DNA of 32,885 bases, taken from NCBI GenBank assembly GCA_018829775.1, contig JAHJTL010000078.1, positions 1-32,885 of the forward strand, given 5' to 3'. Origin of the DNA: Chloroflexota bacterium. Its GTDB lineage: Bacteria > Chloroflexota > Dehalococcoidia > Dehalococcoidales > RBG-16-60-22. Below the pieces are notes generated by a model. The model saw only the letters and a list, made by a program, of their open reading frames with translations. It ran no database searches and was not told the origin of the DNA. The position numbers and the translations under genes were made by a program. Positions 1 through 7,906 of the stretch are shown piece by piece. How positions within the stretch are numbered: position 1 is the first letter of the stretch; each line of letters starts with the position of its first letter.

Positions 1-161
1 AGGAGTTTTTACAGGAGAATAGCGACATGACCTCTCTACCTTCTTATCTACTCCCCTAATTTGCGATTGTAGATGCATCTATGCTAAGAACGCTAAGCAG
101 TTCACAACTTGACGAAGTGTTTCACAACAAACTGAATGTAGCGCTTTCTATCCCCAGCTCA
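1..161. other. Left-edge stretch without a recognised gene
   Basis: I see no convincing gene here. It lies just past the 3' end of the minus-strand radical SAM gene. It holds an 8-base direct repeat (TTCACAAC near 101 and 120) and a short repeat of GCTAAG near 83 and 92. There is no clear hairpin followed by a T-tract that would serve as a terminator. Confidence 0.5.
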
Positions 162-1016
162 CTATCTCTGCCCTGGCTCGCTGAAATGGGGGCGATACGG
201 CGTGGCGGCCACAACCACTTCCACGTCAACCCCGGTTGCGTCTTCGGTCCTGGCAGCGATTTCCTTCAGCTTTTCCGCCGGAACTTCCTTTAGTGATGAA
301 GCCGCGGACGGTCGGTGAAGGGAATAAATCTGGGCTTTTTCGGGCTTTATTTCACCAACGCGTTCCATCCACACCGTCACCTGCCGCTCACCGATATTGC
401 AAAATGCCCCGTCAACGAACATCGTCTGCAGGGTGACATTCCGCATAGATTTCAAACTTGCCAATATATCCTGATATTCAACCTGCGGGCAGGGGCGGTT
501 TATCTCCCGAAATGTCTCAACGTCTCCGGCGTCGAGCTTCATTATCTTGAAGTCCAGCCTCTCCAATGCGGCACGCACCTTCTCCATCGTCACGGCTGAG
601 GAATTCGACAGAACACCGAGACGGGCTGCAGGGCAATGCGCTTTCTTCAACGCAGCAGCGATATCTACAAGTTTAGCGAACTGAGGGTGCAGTGTGGGTT
701 CTCCATTTCCGGAGAACGTGATGTTGTCTATTCCCTCGTTATTCTGCTCGACAAGCACGCGCTCCAGTGCGCTGGCAAAATCCTCTACGGTCGGAAAGTC
801 CCTCACATATGGCACCGTGTCAAGCGTGCCGATATCGGTCCAGCCATACTGGCAGTACACGCAGTTGAAGGAACAGAGTTTATAGCGCACCGGTGAAACA
901 TTTAATCCGAGTGACCGACCCAGTCGCCGCGACCTTACCGGACCGTAAATGATGCCGGTTTTCAGCGGGATACCATGTGCCATTGAATCTGGCTTAGACG
1001 TCTGCTTTTCGGGCAT
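162..1016 (-). CDS. Radical SAM protein (COG0731-like Fe-S oxidoreductase)
   Basis: This is a 284-residue radical SAM enzyme. The cluster-binding CxxxCxxC motif is C48, C52 and C55, followed by a Q-Y-G segment. Upstream is the GPVRSRRLGRSLG stretch, and further on is TFSGNGEPTLHP, both typical of the COG0731 family related to the wyosine enzyme TYW1. By family knowledge it should bind a [4Fe-4S] cluster and cleave S-adenosylmethionine; the substrate is not known. The strong Shine-Dalgarno GGAGGAGG (1034-1041) is 17 nt before the ATG, which is long. An in-frame CTG (1020-1022) lies nearer, at 11 nt, so the real start is uncertain by a few codons. M12 is a less likely alternative. It has its own promoter candidate (1065-1093) and lies downstream of the EamA gene on the same strand. 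Confidence 0.85.
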   Translation of the reverse strand: MPEKQTSKPDSMAHGIPLKTGIIYGPVRSRRLGRSLGLNVSPVRYKLCSFNCVYCQYGWTDIGTLDTVPYVRDFPTVEDFASALERVLVEQNNEGIDNITFSGNGEPTLHPQFAKLVDIAAALKKAHCPAARLGVLSNSSAVTMEKVRAALERLDFKIMKLDAGDVETFREINRPCPQVEYQDILASLKSMRNVTLQTMFVDGAFCNIGERQVTVWMERVGEIKPEKAQIYSLHRPSAASSLKEVPAEKLKEIAARTEDATGVDVEVVVAATPYRPHFSEPGQR

Positions 1017-1064
1017 GTTCAGTTGCGTAAAGACCTCCTCCGGTACCTCGGTCCACCTATAGTC

Positions 1065-1093
1065 AACATAGACGATTACGATTACCCTGTCAA
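1065..1093 (-). promoter_or_regulatory. Sigma70-like promoter for the radical SAM gene
   Basis: On the minus strand, TTGACA (1088-1093) and TATGTT (1065-1070) are separated by 17 nt. Transcription would begin near 1058, about 40 nt before the gene. This suggests the radical SAM gene need not depend on read-through from the EamA gene. Confidence 0.55.
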
Positions 1094-1100
1094 ATTCGGG

Positions 1101-1973
1101 TTACTTTGTTCCCAGATACCGTGGAGTCTGTCTGAGGACGATGAAAATGCCAGCCAGAATAAAGATGCCGCCGATGAACTCTTTGGCCGTGGGCGCCTCA
1201 CCCAGGATGAAATAGCCCAGTAAAGTCGCTCCGATTGGCTCGCCGAGAATGGCCACCGAGACAAAGGTTACCGGTATCAGCCGCACCGCCAGGTTGAAAC
1301 TCGAGTGCCCGATAAGCTGCGGGACGATTGCCAGCAGAACCATCATCAGGTAGGTCGTGCCGGAATAACCCGTAAAAGAGTACCCAAAGCCAGCGGTCGC
1401 CAGCAATAATATAACTGCCGCCCCGGTATAAATCACGGTCAGGTAGGGCAAAATCTCGATTCTGGCTTTCAGCTGACCGCCGATGATAAGGTAACCACCC
1501 ATAGCGAAGCCGGCGATGAGGGCCAGCACATCTCCCAGAATGGCCCGTGAACCAAAGGCGAAGCCACCGTAGTTAATCAGCACTATGCCGATGAAAGCTA
1601 TCGCCATGCCGCCGATGGTCAGCCGGTTCAGCACCTCGTGCCAGAGGAAGTAGGAGATGACCGCCACAAAGGCCGGGTGGCAGGTCACCAGGATAACCGA
1701 ACTGGCAATGGAAGTATAGCTGAGCGAAGTTATCCAGAGCGCGAAGTGCAGCGCCAGAAAGAAGCTCGAGAGTATGAGAAGCAGACCGTCGCGCCCGGAC
1801 AGCCGCTTCATACTCGGTATCGTCTTCTTATAGGCGAGTGGGATGAGAATGAGCGAGGCTATGGTCAAACGATAGGCAGCGATGACCAGCGGCGGCGCTT
1901 CCGCCAGGCGAATAAATATCGCCGCGAAGGAAACTGACACCACCCCGACCAGCAGGGCAAGATACGCTTTCAC
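1101..1973 (-). CDS. EamA/DMT-family membrane transporter
   Basis: This is a 290-residue drug/metabolite-type exporter of the inner membrane. It has about ten hydrophobic segments in two EamA repeats, roughly residues 2-135 and 150-285. Each repeat ends with the usual xLGExx pattern (the second as YFILGEAPTAKEF). The substrate cannot be told from sequence; relatives export amino acids or other metabolites. I choose the GTG at 1971-1973, giving VKAYLALL. The longer reading from a TTG at 2036 runs through a near-consensus promoter (2008-2036), so those first 21 codons are probably untranslated. The Shine-Dalgarno before the GTG is weak. The gene diverges from the cyclophilin-like gene. Confidence 0.82.
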   Translation of the reverse strand: MKAYLALLVGVVSVSFAAIFIRLAEAPPLVIAAYRLTIASLILIPLAYKKTIPSMKRLSGRDGLLLILSSFFLALHFALWITSLSYTSIASSVILVTCHPAFVAVISYFLWHEVLNRLTIGGMAIAFIGIVLINYGGFAFGSRAILGDVLALIAGFAMGGYLIIGGQLKARIEILPYLTVIYTGAAVILLLATAGFGYSFTGYSGTTYLMMVLLAIVPQLIGHSSFNLAVRLIPVTFVSVAILGEPIGATLLGYFILGEAPTAKEFIGGIFILAGIFIVLRQTPRYLGTK

Positions 1974-2007
1974 TCTAATGACTCGACCGTTTATTTCTGT
2001 TACACAA

Positions 2008-2036
2008 ATCCTATTGATGAAGCGCTGCTTTGTCAA
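2008..2036 (-). promoter_or_regulatory. Near-consensus sigma70 promoter for the EamA gene
   Basis: On the minus strand, a perfect TTGACA (2031-2036) is followed by 17 nt and TAGGAT (2008-2013). The predicted transcript start is near 2001, some 28 nt before the GTG start chosen for the transporter. The TTG of the -35 box is what a longest-ORF reading would take as the start codon. Confidence 0.7.
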
Positions 2037-2053
2037 TACGGGCGGACGGATAA

Positions 2054-2083
2054 TTGCTACACTGCTACGTGTTATGCTACACT
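2054..2083 (+). promoter_or_regulatory. Possible promoter for the cyclophilin-like/dehydrogenase pair
   Basis: TTGCTA (2054-2059) and TACACT (2078-2083) are separated by 18 nt. They lie in a short divergent region where GCTACACT occurs twice. The match is moderate and the spacing slightly long, so this is only a candidate. Confidence 0.35.
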
Positions 2084-2134
2084 AGGTAACTGATTTTCCG
2101 CCCCGCTGACATTACCATAGGGGAGGTTCGCATT

Positions 2135-2509
2135 ATGGATAAACGAATTCGCATAAAGGCAGGGTCGGTGGAAGCACTGGCGGAACTGAATGATACGGAG
2201 ACCGCACAGGCGATCTGGGATGCCCTGCCCATCAAGGGACGCGCCAATACCTGGGGAGATGAAATATACTTCGGCATTCCCCTCAGCATTGCCCAGGAGA
2301 AAGGGCAGGACCTGGTGGAGGTCGGCGACCTGGGCTACTGGCCGCCGGGACAGGGGTTCTGCATCTTCTTTGGCCCCACACCGATGAGCGAAGGCGATAA
2401 ACCCCGCCCGGCCAGCCCGGTTACCGTTTTCGGACAGGTCGTCGGTGATGCCACGGCCTTCAAACAGGTTGGCTCGGGCACCGAGGTGACCATCGATAAG
2501 GAAAGCTAA
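2135..2509 (+). CDS. Cyclophilin-like fold protein (TM1367 type)
   Basis: This 124-residue protein closely follows the pattern I recall for Thermotoga TM1367 and the Cyclophil_like family. Shared features are an N-terminal beta strand, the NTWGDEIYF segment (about residues 38-46), VGDLGYWPPG (about 63-72), CIFFGPTPMS (about 76-85) and a C-terminal strand. The fold resembles cyclophilin, but members are not established prolyl isomerases and the function is unknown. The start is well supported by GGGGAGG eight bases before the ATG. It precedes a D-2-hydroxyacid dehydrogenase by 30 nt on the same strand, so the two are probably co-transcribed. Confidence 0.85.
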   Translation: MDKRIRIKAGSVEALAELNDTETAQAIWDALPIKGRANTWGDEIYFGIPLSIAQEKGQDLVEVGDLGYWPPGQGFCIFFGPTPMSEGDKPRPASPVTVFGQVVGDATAFKQVGSGTEVTIDKES

Positions 2510-2539
2510 CAACGGAATAGAACGCCGGGAGATGGCATC

Positions 2540-3595
2540 TTGAAGAGCGGCAATACTCGCTTTAAAGTGGTGTTACCGTTGGCTCCTGCGGGAGAATCGG
2601 AGAAGTACCCTCAGAAGTTCAGCGAACTGGGCGCAAAGTTCCTTGGCCAGCGCTGTGAAAACGATGACGAGTTCATCGCACTGGCCAGGGATGCCGATGT
2701 CATAATTACCGTTGGCAGCATTCGTCCCGTACCCCGTAAAATTATTGAGAACCTGGAGCAGTGCCGGCTCATCAGCAATACCCAGATCGGTTATGACAGT
2801 ATCGATACTGCAGCGGCGGCGGAACGTGGTATTCTGGTGACCAACGTGCCCGACTACTGCGTGGGAGAGGTATCTGACCACGCCATGGCATTGATTCTGG
2901 CCTGTACCCGTAAAGTTATCCCGCTGGATAAATCCGTCAGGAAAGGGCAGTGGGGGCTTTCCGCAAGCGGCGTAGAAATCCAACAGCGCATATGGCCGAC
3001 CATGACTCGACTGGAGGGCCAGACGCTCGGCCTGTTCGGCTTAGGCAGAGTAGCACGGGCGCTCGTTCCCAAGGCCAGAGGGTTCGGATTGCGCATCATC
3101 GCCCATGACCCGTATGTAGCTCCAGAGGTCGCCCGGCAGATGGACGTGGAAATGGTGGACTGGAAGCGTCTGCTGAACGAGTCCGACTTTATTTCCATAC
3201 ACGCCGCGTTGACCGAAGAGACCAGAAAAATCTTCAGTCATGACGCTTTCAGGGAAATGAAGGACACCGCCTGCCTTATCAATACTGCCCGCGGCGGTTT
3301 TGTTGACGAGGCGGCGCTTTTTCAGGCCCTTAAAGAAGGCAGGATTGCCATGGCGGCACTGGATGTTATGGACCCCGAACCACCCGACCCCAACAGCCCC
3401 CTGTTCACTCTGGAGAATTTCATCAGCACCTCCCATTCCGCCTTCTTTTCTCCGGACTCTGAGGCGGAACGCTGGCACCGTCCTGTTCTGGAGGTGGCGA
3501 GGGTAATGCGCGGCGAATGGCCCAAAGCCATCGTCAATCCTCAGGCCAAAGAGAAATACGTCTCCAGATGGGGAACAATGAAGGAGCCCGGCTAA
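2540..3595 (+). CDS. D-isomer-specific 2-hydroxyacid dehydrogenase (phosphoglycerate/hydroxypyruvate type)
   Basis: This is a 351-residue NAD(P)-dependent cytoplasmic dehydrogenase that interconverts a 2-oxoacid and a D-2-hydroxyacid. The Rossmann motif is GLGRVA (167-172), with D190 about 20 residues on as the probable cofactor-selecting acid. The catalytic triad is visible: R251 in NTARGG, E280 in DPEPP and H299 in STSHS. The substrate domain is formed by residues 1-125 and the C-terminus. There is no ACT or ASB domain, so it is not the long regulated SerA form. Possible substrates include hydroxypyruvate, glyoxylate or 3-phosphoglycerate; the sequence does not decide. The start is a TTG at 2540 with a weak GGGAGA upstream. 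The 3' end meets a convergent MFS gene within 5 nt. Confidence 0.88.
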   Translation: MKSGNTRFKVVLPLAPAGESEKYPQKFSELGAKFLGQRCENDDEFIALARDADVIITVGSIRPVPRKIIENLEQCRLISNTQIGYDSIDTAAAAERGILVTNVPDYCVGEVSDHAMALILACTRKVIPLDKSVRKGQWGLSASGVEIQQRIWPTMTRLEGQTLGLFGLGRVARALVPKARGFGLRIIAHDPYVAPEVARQMDVEMVDWKRLLNESDFISIHAALTEETRKIFSHDAFREMKDTACLINTARGGFVDEAALFQALKEGRIAMAALDVMDPEPPDPNSPLFTLENFISTSHSAFFSPDSEAERWHRPVLEVARVMRGEWPKAIVNPQAKEKYVSRWGTMKEPG

Positions 3596-3599
3596 AAAA

Positions 3600-4751
3600 T
3601 CACCCGCGCTTGCCCCAGAGCAGTGCCGCGCAGGCCAGCGCTATGGTGACCAACACCACCGACACCCCCGTATAGGTGGCGTAGAAACCATATTGATCAA
3701 GGAGATAACCAATCAGCAGCGTTATCGCCGGGCCTCCCCGACTTCCCATATAGTAGATGCCGAGCACTGTGGAACGTTTCTGCGGTGACACATGGCTGAT
3801 GATGTAGGCTTCCACCACCGGCATGCCGACATGCATCGCCGTACCCATGATGAGCAGTACAGCGTAGAAGCCTACGCCCAGAGATGCCAGATTCAAGAAA
3901 TAAATGGCTGGCCCGGCAACGAGGCCGACGGCGATTATCACCGGTACCCTCCCAAAACGGTCCGATAGATAGCCACCCAGAGGCCCACCCCAGAGACCGC
4001 CGAAGAAGGCGATGGACAGCATAGCACCACCCCACTCTTCGCTGGTACCGAGCACATCAACTGCATAGAGTGGAACGAATTGGAGAGAGGAATATACCAG
4101 GACCATGCTGGCAATACCTAAAGCTATGAACGCTGACAGCCGGCGCAGGTCACGCGGTTCAGGTGGTCCTGTAGCCGAAGCGTCGGCTGCCTTCTTTCGA
4201 GCGGTATTGGTATACCCCATCCGCCCCAGGAACATGTAGAAGACTATCCCGAAGGCGATGGCAGGTATTGATATGGCAAGGAAAGTGCCACGCCACCCCA
4301 GGGCACTGGCGATACCGGCGGCAATCAATGGCGCCAGAAAGAAACTGCCCGTACCCCCAATCTGATGGATGCCCAGCGCTATGCCACGGCGCTCTGGCTT
4401 AACAGAAGCGGAGACCAGCGGTGATGCGGCGGGGTGGTAACCACCCCCCACCAGCCCCAGGATAACAAGGAAAAGCGCCAGGACAACGTAGTTCGGAGAG
4501 AGGCCAATCAACAGCCCGGCAAACGCCACTCCGGCAACGCCGACAGTGAGCATAATGCGTGGGCCAAGGCGGTCAGCCGCCCAGCCGGCGGGAAGCTGGC
4601 TGATGCCGTAGGCAATGTTATAGGCAAAAAGCAATCCGCCTATCTGAGTATAGGAGAGGGTAAAATCGTTACGGATAAAGGGCAGGAGAGGCGAAAGCAA
4701 TGCCATCATCAGATGATGCCCAAAGTGAGCGACAACAAAGAGGGGCAACAT
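3600..4751 (-). CDS. MFS transporter (fosmidomycin-resistance-like)
   Basis: This is a 383-residue major facilitator with about twelve hydrophobic segments. It has the loop 2-3 signature GWAADRLGPR (near residues 57-66) and a second copy, GYLSDRFGR, in the C-terminal half. The N-terminal stretch VAHFGHHLMMALLSPLLPFIR resembles fosmidomycin-resistance-type carriers, but the substrate is unknown. The ATG at 4749-4751 has no good Shine-Dalgarno. The frame stays open upstream as far as a TGA with no AUG, GUG or UUG in it, so an unusual upstream start cannot be ruled out. A strong promoter candidate lies at 4864-4892. The gene shares its strand with a second MFS gene but is probably transcribed on its own, since a terminator separates them. 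Confidence 0.85.
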   Translation of the reverse strand: MLPLFVVAHFGHHLMMALLSPLLPFIRNDFTLSYTQIGGLLFAYNIAYGISQLPAGWAADRLGPRIMLTVGVAGVAFAGLLIGLSPNYVVLALFLVILGLVGGGYHPAASPLVSASVKPERRGIALGIHQIGGTGSFFLAPLIAAGIASALGWRGTFLAISIPAIAFGIVFYMFLGRMGYTNTARKKAADASATGPPEPRDLRRLSAFIALGIASMVLVYSSLQFVPLYAVDVLGTSEEWGGAMLSIAFFGGLWGGPLGGYLSDRFGRVPVIIAVGLVAGPAIYFLNLASLGVGFYAVLLIMGTAMHVGMPVVEAYIISHVSPQKRSTVLGIYYMGSRGGPAITLLIGYLLDQYGFYATYTGVSVVLVTIALACAALLWGKRG

Positions 4752-4863
4752 TCCCGTCAGGAATGCTAAAGCTCCGCGTCTATTTATAACCGTATCCTTT
4801 CAAGGCGACCTCATGCCGAGCGTCGGTCGTAGCCAACTCTCCAACGGTGGCAATCAGAACAGA

Positions 4864-4892
4864 ATTATACTCTTTTCCTGCTGCAATGACAA
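4864..4892 (-). promoter_or_regulatory. Strong promoter for the fosmidomycin-resistance-like MFS gene
   Basis: On the minus strand, TTGTCA (4887-4892) is followed by 17 nt and a perfect TATAAT (4864-4869). The start point would be near 4857, giving a leader of about 105 nt. The -35 box overlaps the T-tract of the upstream gene's terminator. Confidence 0.72.
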
Positions 4893-4915
4893 GAAAAACA
4901 ACCGCCGCAGGCGGT
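4891..4915 (-). terminator. Rho-independent terminator of the OFA-type MFS gene
   Basis: On the minus strand, ACCGCC-TGC-GGCGGT forms a six-pair GC-rich stem with a three-base loop (4901-4915). It is followed by TGTTTTTCTT (4891-4900). It starts just 6 nt past the stop codon of the 4921-6204 gene, which fits termination of that transcript. Confidence 0.75.
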
Positions 4916-4920
4916 AACGG

Positions 4921-6204
4921 TCATCTCTGGATAACCGGCCTGACCTTTTTCAGTATCAGGGTCAGCACTATGGCAATAAAGCTGGTAACTGCGGCGATGG
5001 TAAAAGCAAGCTGGTAACTCTGCGTCACATCAAAGATCTGACCGCCCACCCAGGCTCCGAGGGCGCCACCACTCGTGGCCCCGAAAACAATCACCCCGAC
5101 CAAGGTAGCCACGGCGCGCAGACCGAAGAAACGCCCGACTAAGACCGGCATCTGCGGCACTTCACCGCCGTAAGCAAAGCCGAAGACAATGGCAAAAAGG
5201 TAGAACATCCACAGCTCCCGGGTAAAGATAAGAAAAGCAAGGGTGGACAGCATTATGATACAGCAGACCAGCAGGGCGTTATAGGCGCCTATGCGGTCGG
5301 AGGCGGCACCCATGAGCAGCCGGCCGACAAAGCTGCCGATACCAACGATACTGATGAAGGTGGCTGCAATCAGTGACGCAATCCCGATATCCGTAGCGTA
5401 GTTCACCAGGTGCACCATCACCATCTGCAGACAGAAATTGATTAGAAAATAGACGATAAAGAGCATCCAGAGCGGTTTATACCGTGCCGCCGCTTTCAAG
5501 GCGATGCCTTTTTCCCCAGCAGTCACTTCTTTCTGCCGTTCGTTATCTACTGCTGTAATTACTTCATCCTTCCCATAGGGACGAAGTCCTTTTTCAGCAG
5601 GGTCACGTCGCAGCATAAGCGCGCTTGGAATCATAATCGCCCAGGTCGCCGCGGCCAGAACCAGATATGCTGTTGACCAGCCGAAGGTAGTGATGAGGCG
5701 CTCAGAAACTGGCGCTATAATCAGGGTGCCCAGACCGGCACCGCTGGCGACAATGCCCAGAGCCAGTCCACGACGCTTGATAAACCAGCGGGCGGTGGTT
5801 GACGTGGTGGTGGTAAAACCAGCGCTCTCGCCTATACCAAAGATCAAGCCATAGGTCACATAAAACTGCCACAGCGTATTGACCTGACTGGTGAGCGCCA
5901 GCCCCACGCCAGCAATGAAGGCGCACGTTGCCATCACCCTGGCAGGTCCGAACCTATCAGCCAGCCACCCCACAGGGATGGCAAAGCCCCCATGGGAAAT
6001 CATAAACAGGGAGTGCACACTAGAAGTGGCCGCACGGCTCCATCCAAAATCAGCAATTAGATGCTTGAAAAAGACACCGTAGCTGTAAATCAGCCCGACG
6101 TGCATCGACATGATAACGGTACTGGCAGCTACAATGACCCAACCGTAAAATAAGGTGCGTCTGGTAGCCTCAGGATTTTGGCGGTACTGATTGGCCGGTA
6201 TCAG
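4921..6204 (-). CDS. MFS transporter, oxalate/formate antiporter (OFA)/monocarboxylate-like
   Basis: This is a major facilitator of about 427 residues with twelve hydrophobic segments. It has GWLADRFGPAR after the second helix and a large central loop rich in charged residues, as in OFA and monocarboxylate carriers. From the first ATG (6111) the protein would begin in the middle of helix 1. Reading upstream in frame restores a classical start with a basic segment, then FYGWVIVAAS and the rest of helix 1. The frame is open back to a TGA at about 6219. The strong Shine-Dalgarno GGAGGA (6211-6216) sits 6 nt before an in-frame CTG (6202-6204) and 9 nt before an ATA. I therefore place the start at the CTG, with moderate confidence. 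The substrate is probably a small organic anion, by family. Confidence 0.8.
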   Translation of the reverse strand: MIPANQYRQNPEATRRTLFYGWVIVAASTVIMSMHVGLIYSYGVFFKHLIADFGWSRAATSSVHSLFMISHGGFAIPVGWLADRFGPARVMATCAFIAGVGLALTSQVNTLWQFYVTYGLIFGIGESAGFTTTTSTTARWFIKRRGLALGIVASGAGLGTLIIAPVSERLITTFGWSTAYLVLAAATWAIMIPSALMLRRDPAEKGLRPYGKDEVITAVDNERQKEVTAGEKGIALKAAARYKPLWMLFIVYFLINFCLQMVMVHLVNYATDIGIASLIAATFISIVGIGSFVGRLLMGAASDRIGAYNALLVCCIIMLSTLAFLIFTRELWMFYLFAIVFGFAYGGEVPQMPVLVGRFFGLRAVATLVGVIVFGATSGGALGAWVGGQIFDVTQSYQLAFTIAAVTSFIAIVLTLILKKVRPVIQR

Positions 6205-6252
6205 AAAAAATCCTCCTCATCATGGTGAACATCACGTCCCAACCCTAAAAGA

Positions 6253-6281
6253 ATTCTACGCCATAGCCCCTAGATTTACAA
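6253..6281 (-). promoter_or_regulatory. Promoter for the OFA-type MFS gene
   Basis: On the minus strand, TTGTAA (6276-6281) and TAGAAT (6253-6258) are 17 nt apart. The predicted transcript start near 6246 lies upstream of the GGAGGA Shine-Dalgarno, consistent with the upstream non-AUG start. Confidence 0.55.
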
Positions 6282-6312
6282 AATGACATCGGCCGGAGTG
6301 CCTCACCGTTCT

Positions 6313-6341
6313 TTGCCAATTGTAAATCAACAATGTAAAAT
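6313..6341 (+). promoter_or_regulatory. Promoter for the carboxyltransferase gene
   Basis: TTGCCA (6313-6318), a 17-nt spacer and TAAAAT (6336-6341) form a good sigma70-like promoter. Transcription would start near 6348, giving a leader of about 43 nt that carries the TTAGGAGG ribosome site. Confidence 0.6.
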
Positions 6342-6390
6342 ATGTGAGGTATCGAGGATATAGCAATTAGCGTTAGGAGGTCATTATACA

Positions 6391-7878
6391 GTGATGGGTA
6401 CGCCAAACAATAACCCTCTGAAAATCACCGATCTAACCTTGCGTGACGGGCATCAGTCGAACCTGGCCACCCGCATGCGAACCGAAGACATGCTGCCTAT
6501 TGCCGAAGAGATGAACAAGGCCGGGTTTTACTCCATGGAGGTCTGGGGGGGCGCTACGTTCGACGTAGCCTGCCGCTTCCTGAACGAAGACCCGTGGGAT
6601 AGACCGCGTGCCCTGAAAAAGTTAATGCCGGACACTCCCCTGCAGATGCTCCTTCGCGGGCAGAACTTGGTCGGCTACCGCAATTACGCCGATGACCTTG
6701 TAATAGCTTTTGTGCATCACGCCGCGGAATGTGGCATTGACATTTTCCGTATCTTTGATGCCCTCAATGATGAGCGTAACCTGGAGACCTCCTGCAAAGC
6801 CGTGAAGGAATGCGGCAAACATGCCCAGCTTTCCATCTGCTACTCCCTCACCGAGCCCAAAATGGGCGGACCGGTATTCACCCTCGATTATTTTCTGGGT
6901 AAGGCGCGTATCCTGGAGGACATGGGCGCCGACAGCATCTGCATCAAGGACATGGCGGGACTTATTGCCCCCGATGACGCTTATACACTCGTCTCTGCCC
7001 TGAAGAAAACGGTCAAGTTGCCCATTCACCTTCACACTCATTACACCAGTGGCATGGGGTCAATGTCCCTCCTCAAGGCAGCGGAAGCGGGGGTGGACAT
7101 GATTGACACCTGCGTGGCACCTTTCGCCCTGCGCACCTCGCACCCGGCGGTGGAACCGCTCATTGCTGCCCTGCGGGGTACGCCACGCGACCCCGGCCTG
7201 GACCTGGCGCAAATGCTGAAAATTGGCGACTACATCGAGTCCGTCGCGCCGAAATATCGCGACTTCCTGAACACCACACGTATGTCGGTCATTGACACGA
7301 ATGTCCTGGTGCATCAGACTCCCGGCGGCATGATTTCCAATCTGGTGTCGCAGCTCAGACAGTCCAATGCCCTGGACCGCCTTGACGAGGTATACGCAGA
7401 AGTGCCCAAGGTCAGAAAGGAACTCGGTTACCCGCCGCTGGTCACCCCGACCAGCCAGATTGTCGGGGTACAGGCAGTCCAGAACGTTCTTGCCGGCCGC
7501 TACAAGCTGGTCTCAACGCAGGTGATGGACTACTGTTACGGGCTTTACGGCAAACCACCGGCGCCGATAGACCCCGAGGTGCAGAAAATGGTCCTCAAAT
7601 TCTACAAGAAAGGTCAGGAACCAATCACCTGTCGTCCGGCGGACCTCATCGAGCCCGAGCTTGACGCTGCCAGAGAGCTGGTCAAAGACATCACCGATGA
7701 CATCGGTGATGTAATCACGGCAGCTATCTACCCGATAACCGGACTGCGTTTCCTGAAGTGGAAGTACGGTCTTGAAGAACCGCCCGCCGAGGTCAAGGCC
7801 AAGACCCTGGAAGACGTGAAGCGGGAAGACGAGCTTATCGCCAAGGCCAAGGCTGGCCAGCTCGTCGAGAAGGCATAA
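6391..7878 (+). CDS. Carboxyltransferase subunit (transcarboxylase 5S / pyruvate carboxylase B / oxaloacetate decarboxylase alpha type), no biotinyl domain
   Basis: This 495-residue protein has an HMGL-like TIM-barrel carboxyltransferase domain (about residues 10-285) followed by the conserved PYC/OADA domain (about 295-450). Metal and active-site residues are visible: D19 in LRDGHQS, K186 in CIKDMAG (the lysine normally carbamylated) and H215/H217 in HLHTHYTSG. The family moves CO2 between carboxybiotin and pyruvate/oxaloacetate. The C-terminus ends in a charged segment with no biotin attachment motif (A/V-M-K-M). It is therefore about 495 residues, like the transcarboxylase 5S subunit, rather than about 570-600 as in PycB. 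A biotin carrier and partner subunit must be elsewhere, since none is in the window. GTG at 6391 is preferred over the adjacent ATG because TAGGAGG lies 10 nt upstream. Confidence 0.9.
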   Translation: MMGTPNNNPLKITDLTLRDGHQSNLATRMRTEDMLPIAEEMNKAGFYSMEVWGGATFDVACRFLNEDPWDRPRALKKLMPDTPLQMLLRGQNLVGYRNYADDLVIAFVHHAAECGIDIFRIFDALNDERNLETSCKAVKECGKHAQLSICYSLTEPKMGGPVFTLDYFLGKARILEDMGADSICIKDMAGLIAPDDAYTLVSALKKTVKLPIHLHTHYTSGMGSMSLLKAAEAGVDMIDTCVAPFALRTSHPAVEPLIAALRGTPRDPGLDLAQMLKIGDYIESVAPKYRDFLNTTRMSVIDTNVLVHQTPGGMISNLVSQLRQSNALDRLDEVYAEVPKVRKELGYPPLVTPTSQIVGVQAVQNVLAGRYKLVSTQVMDYCYGLYGKPPAPIDPEVQKMVLKFYKKGQEPITCRPADLIEPELDAARELVKDITDDIGDVITAAIYPITGLRFLKWKYGLEEPPAEVKAKTLEDVKREDELIAKAKAGQLVEKA

Positions 7879-7906
7879 CCGCGCCATCAGCCCTAATTGA
7901 CAGGCC

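Noticed and set aside
81-293. A 70-codon frame at the left edge on the plus strand.
   Set aside because: Most of it is antisense to the radical SAM gene, and it has no family pattern or ribosome site.
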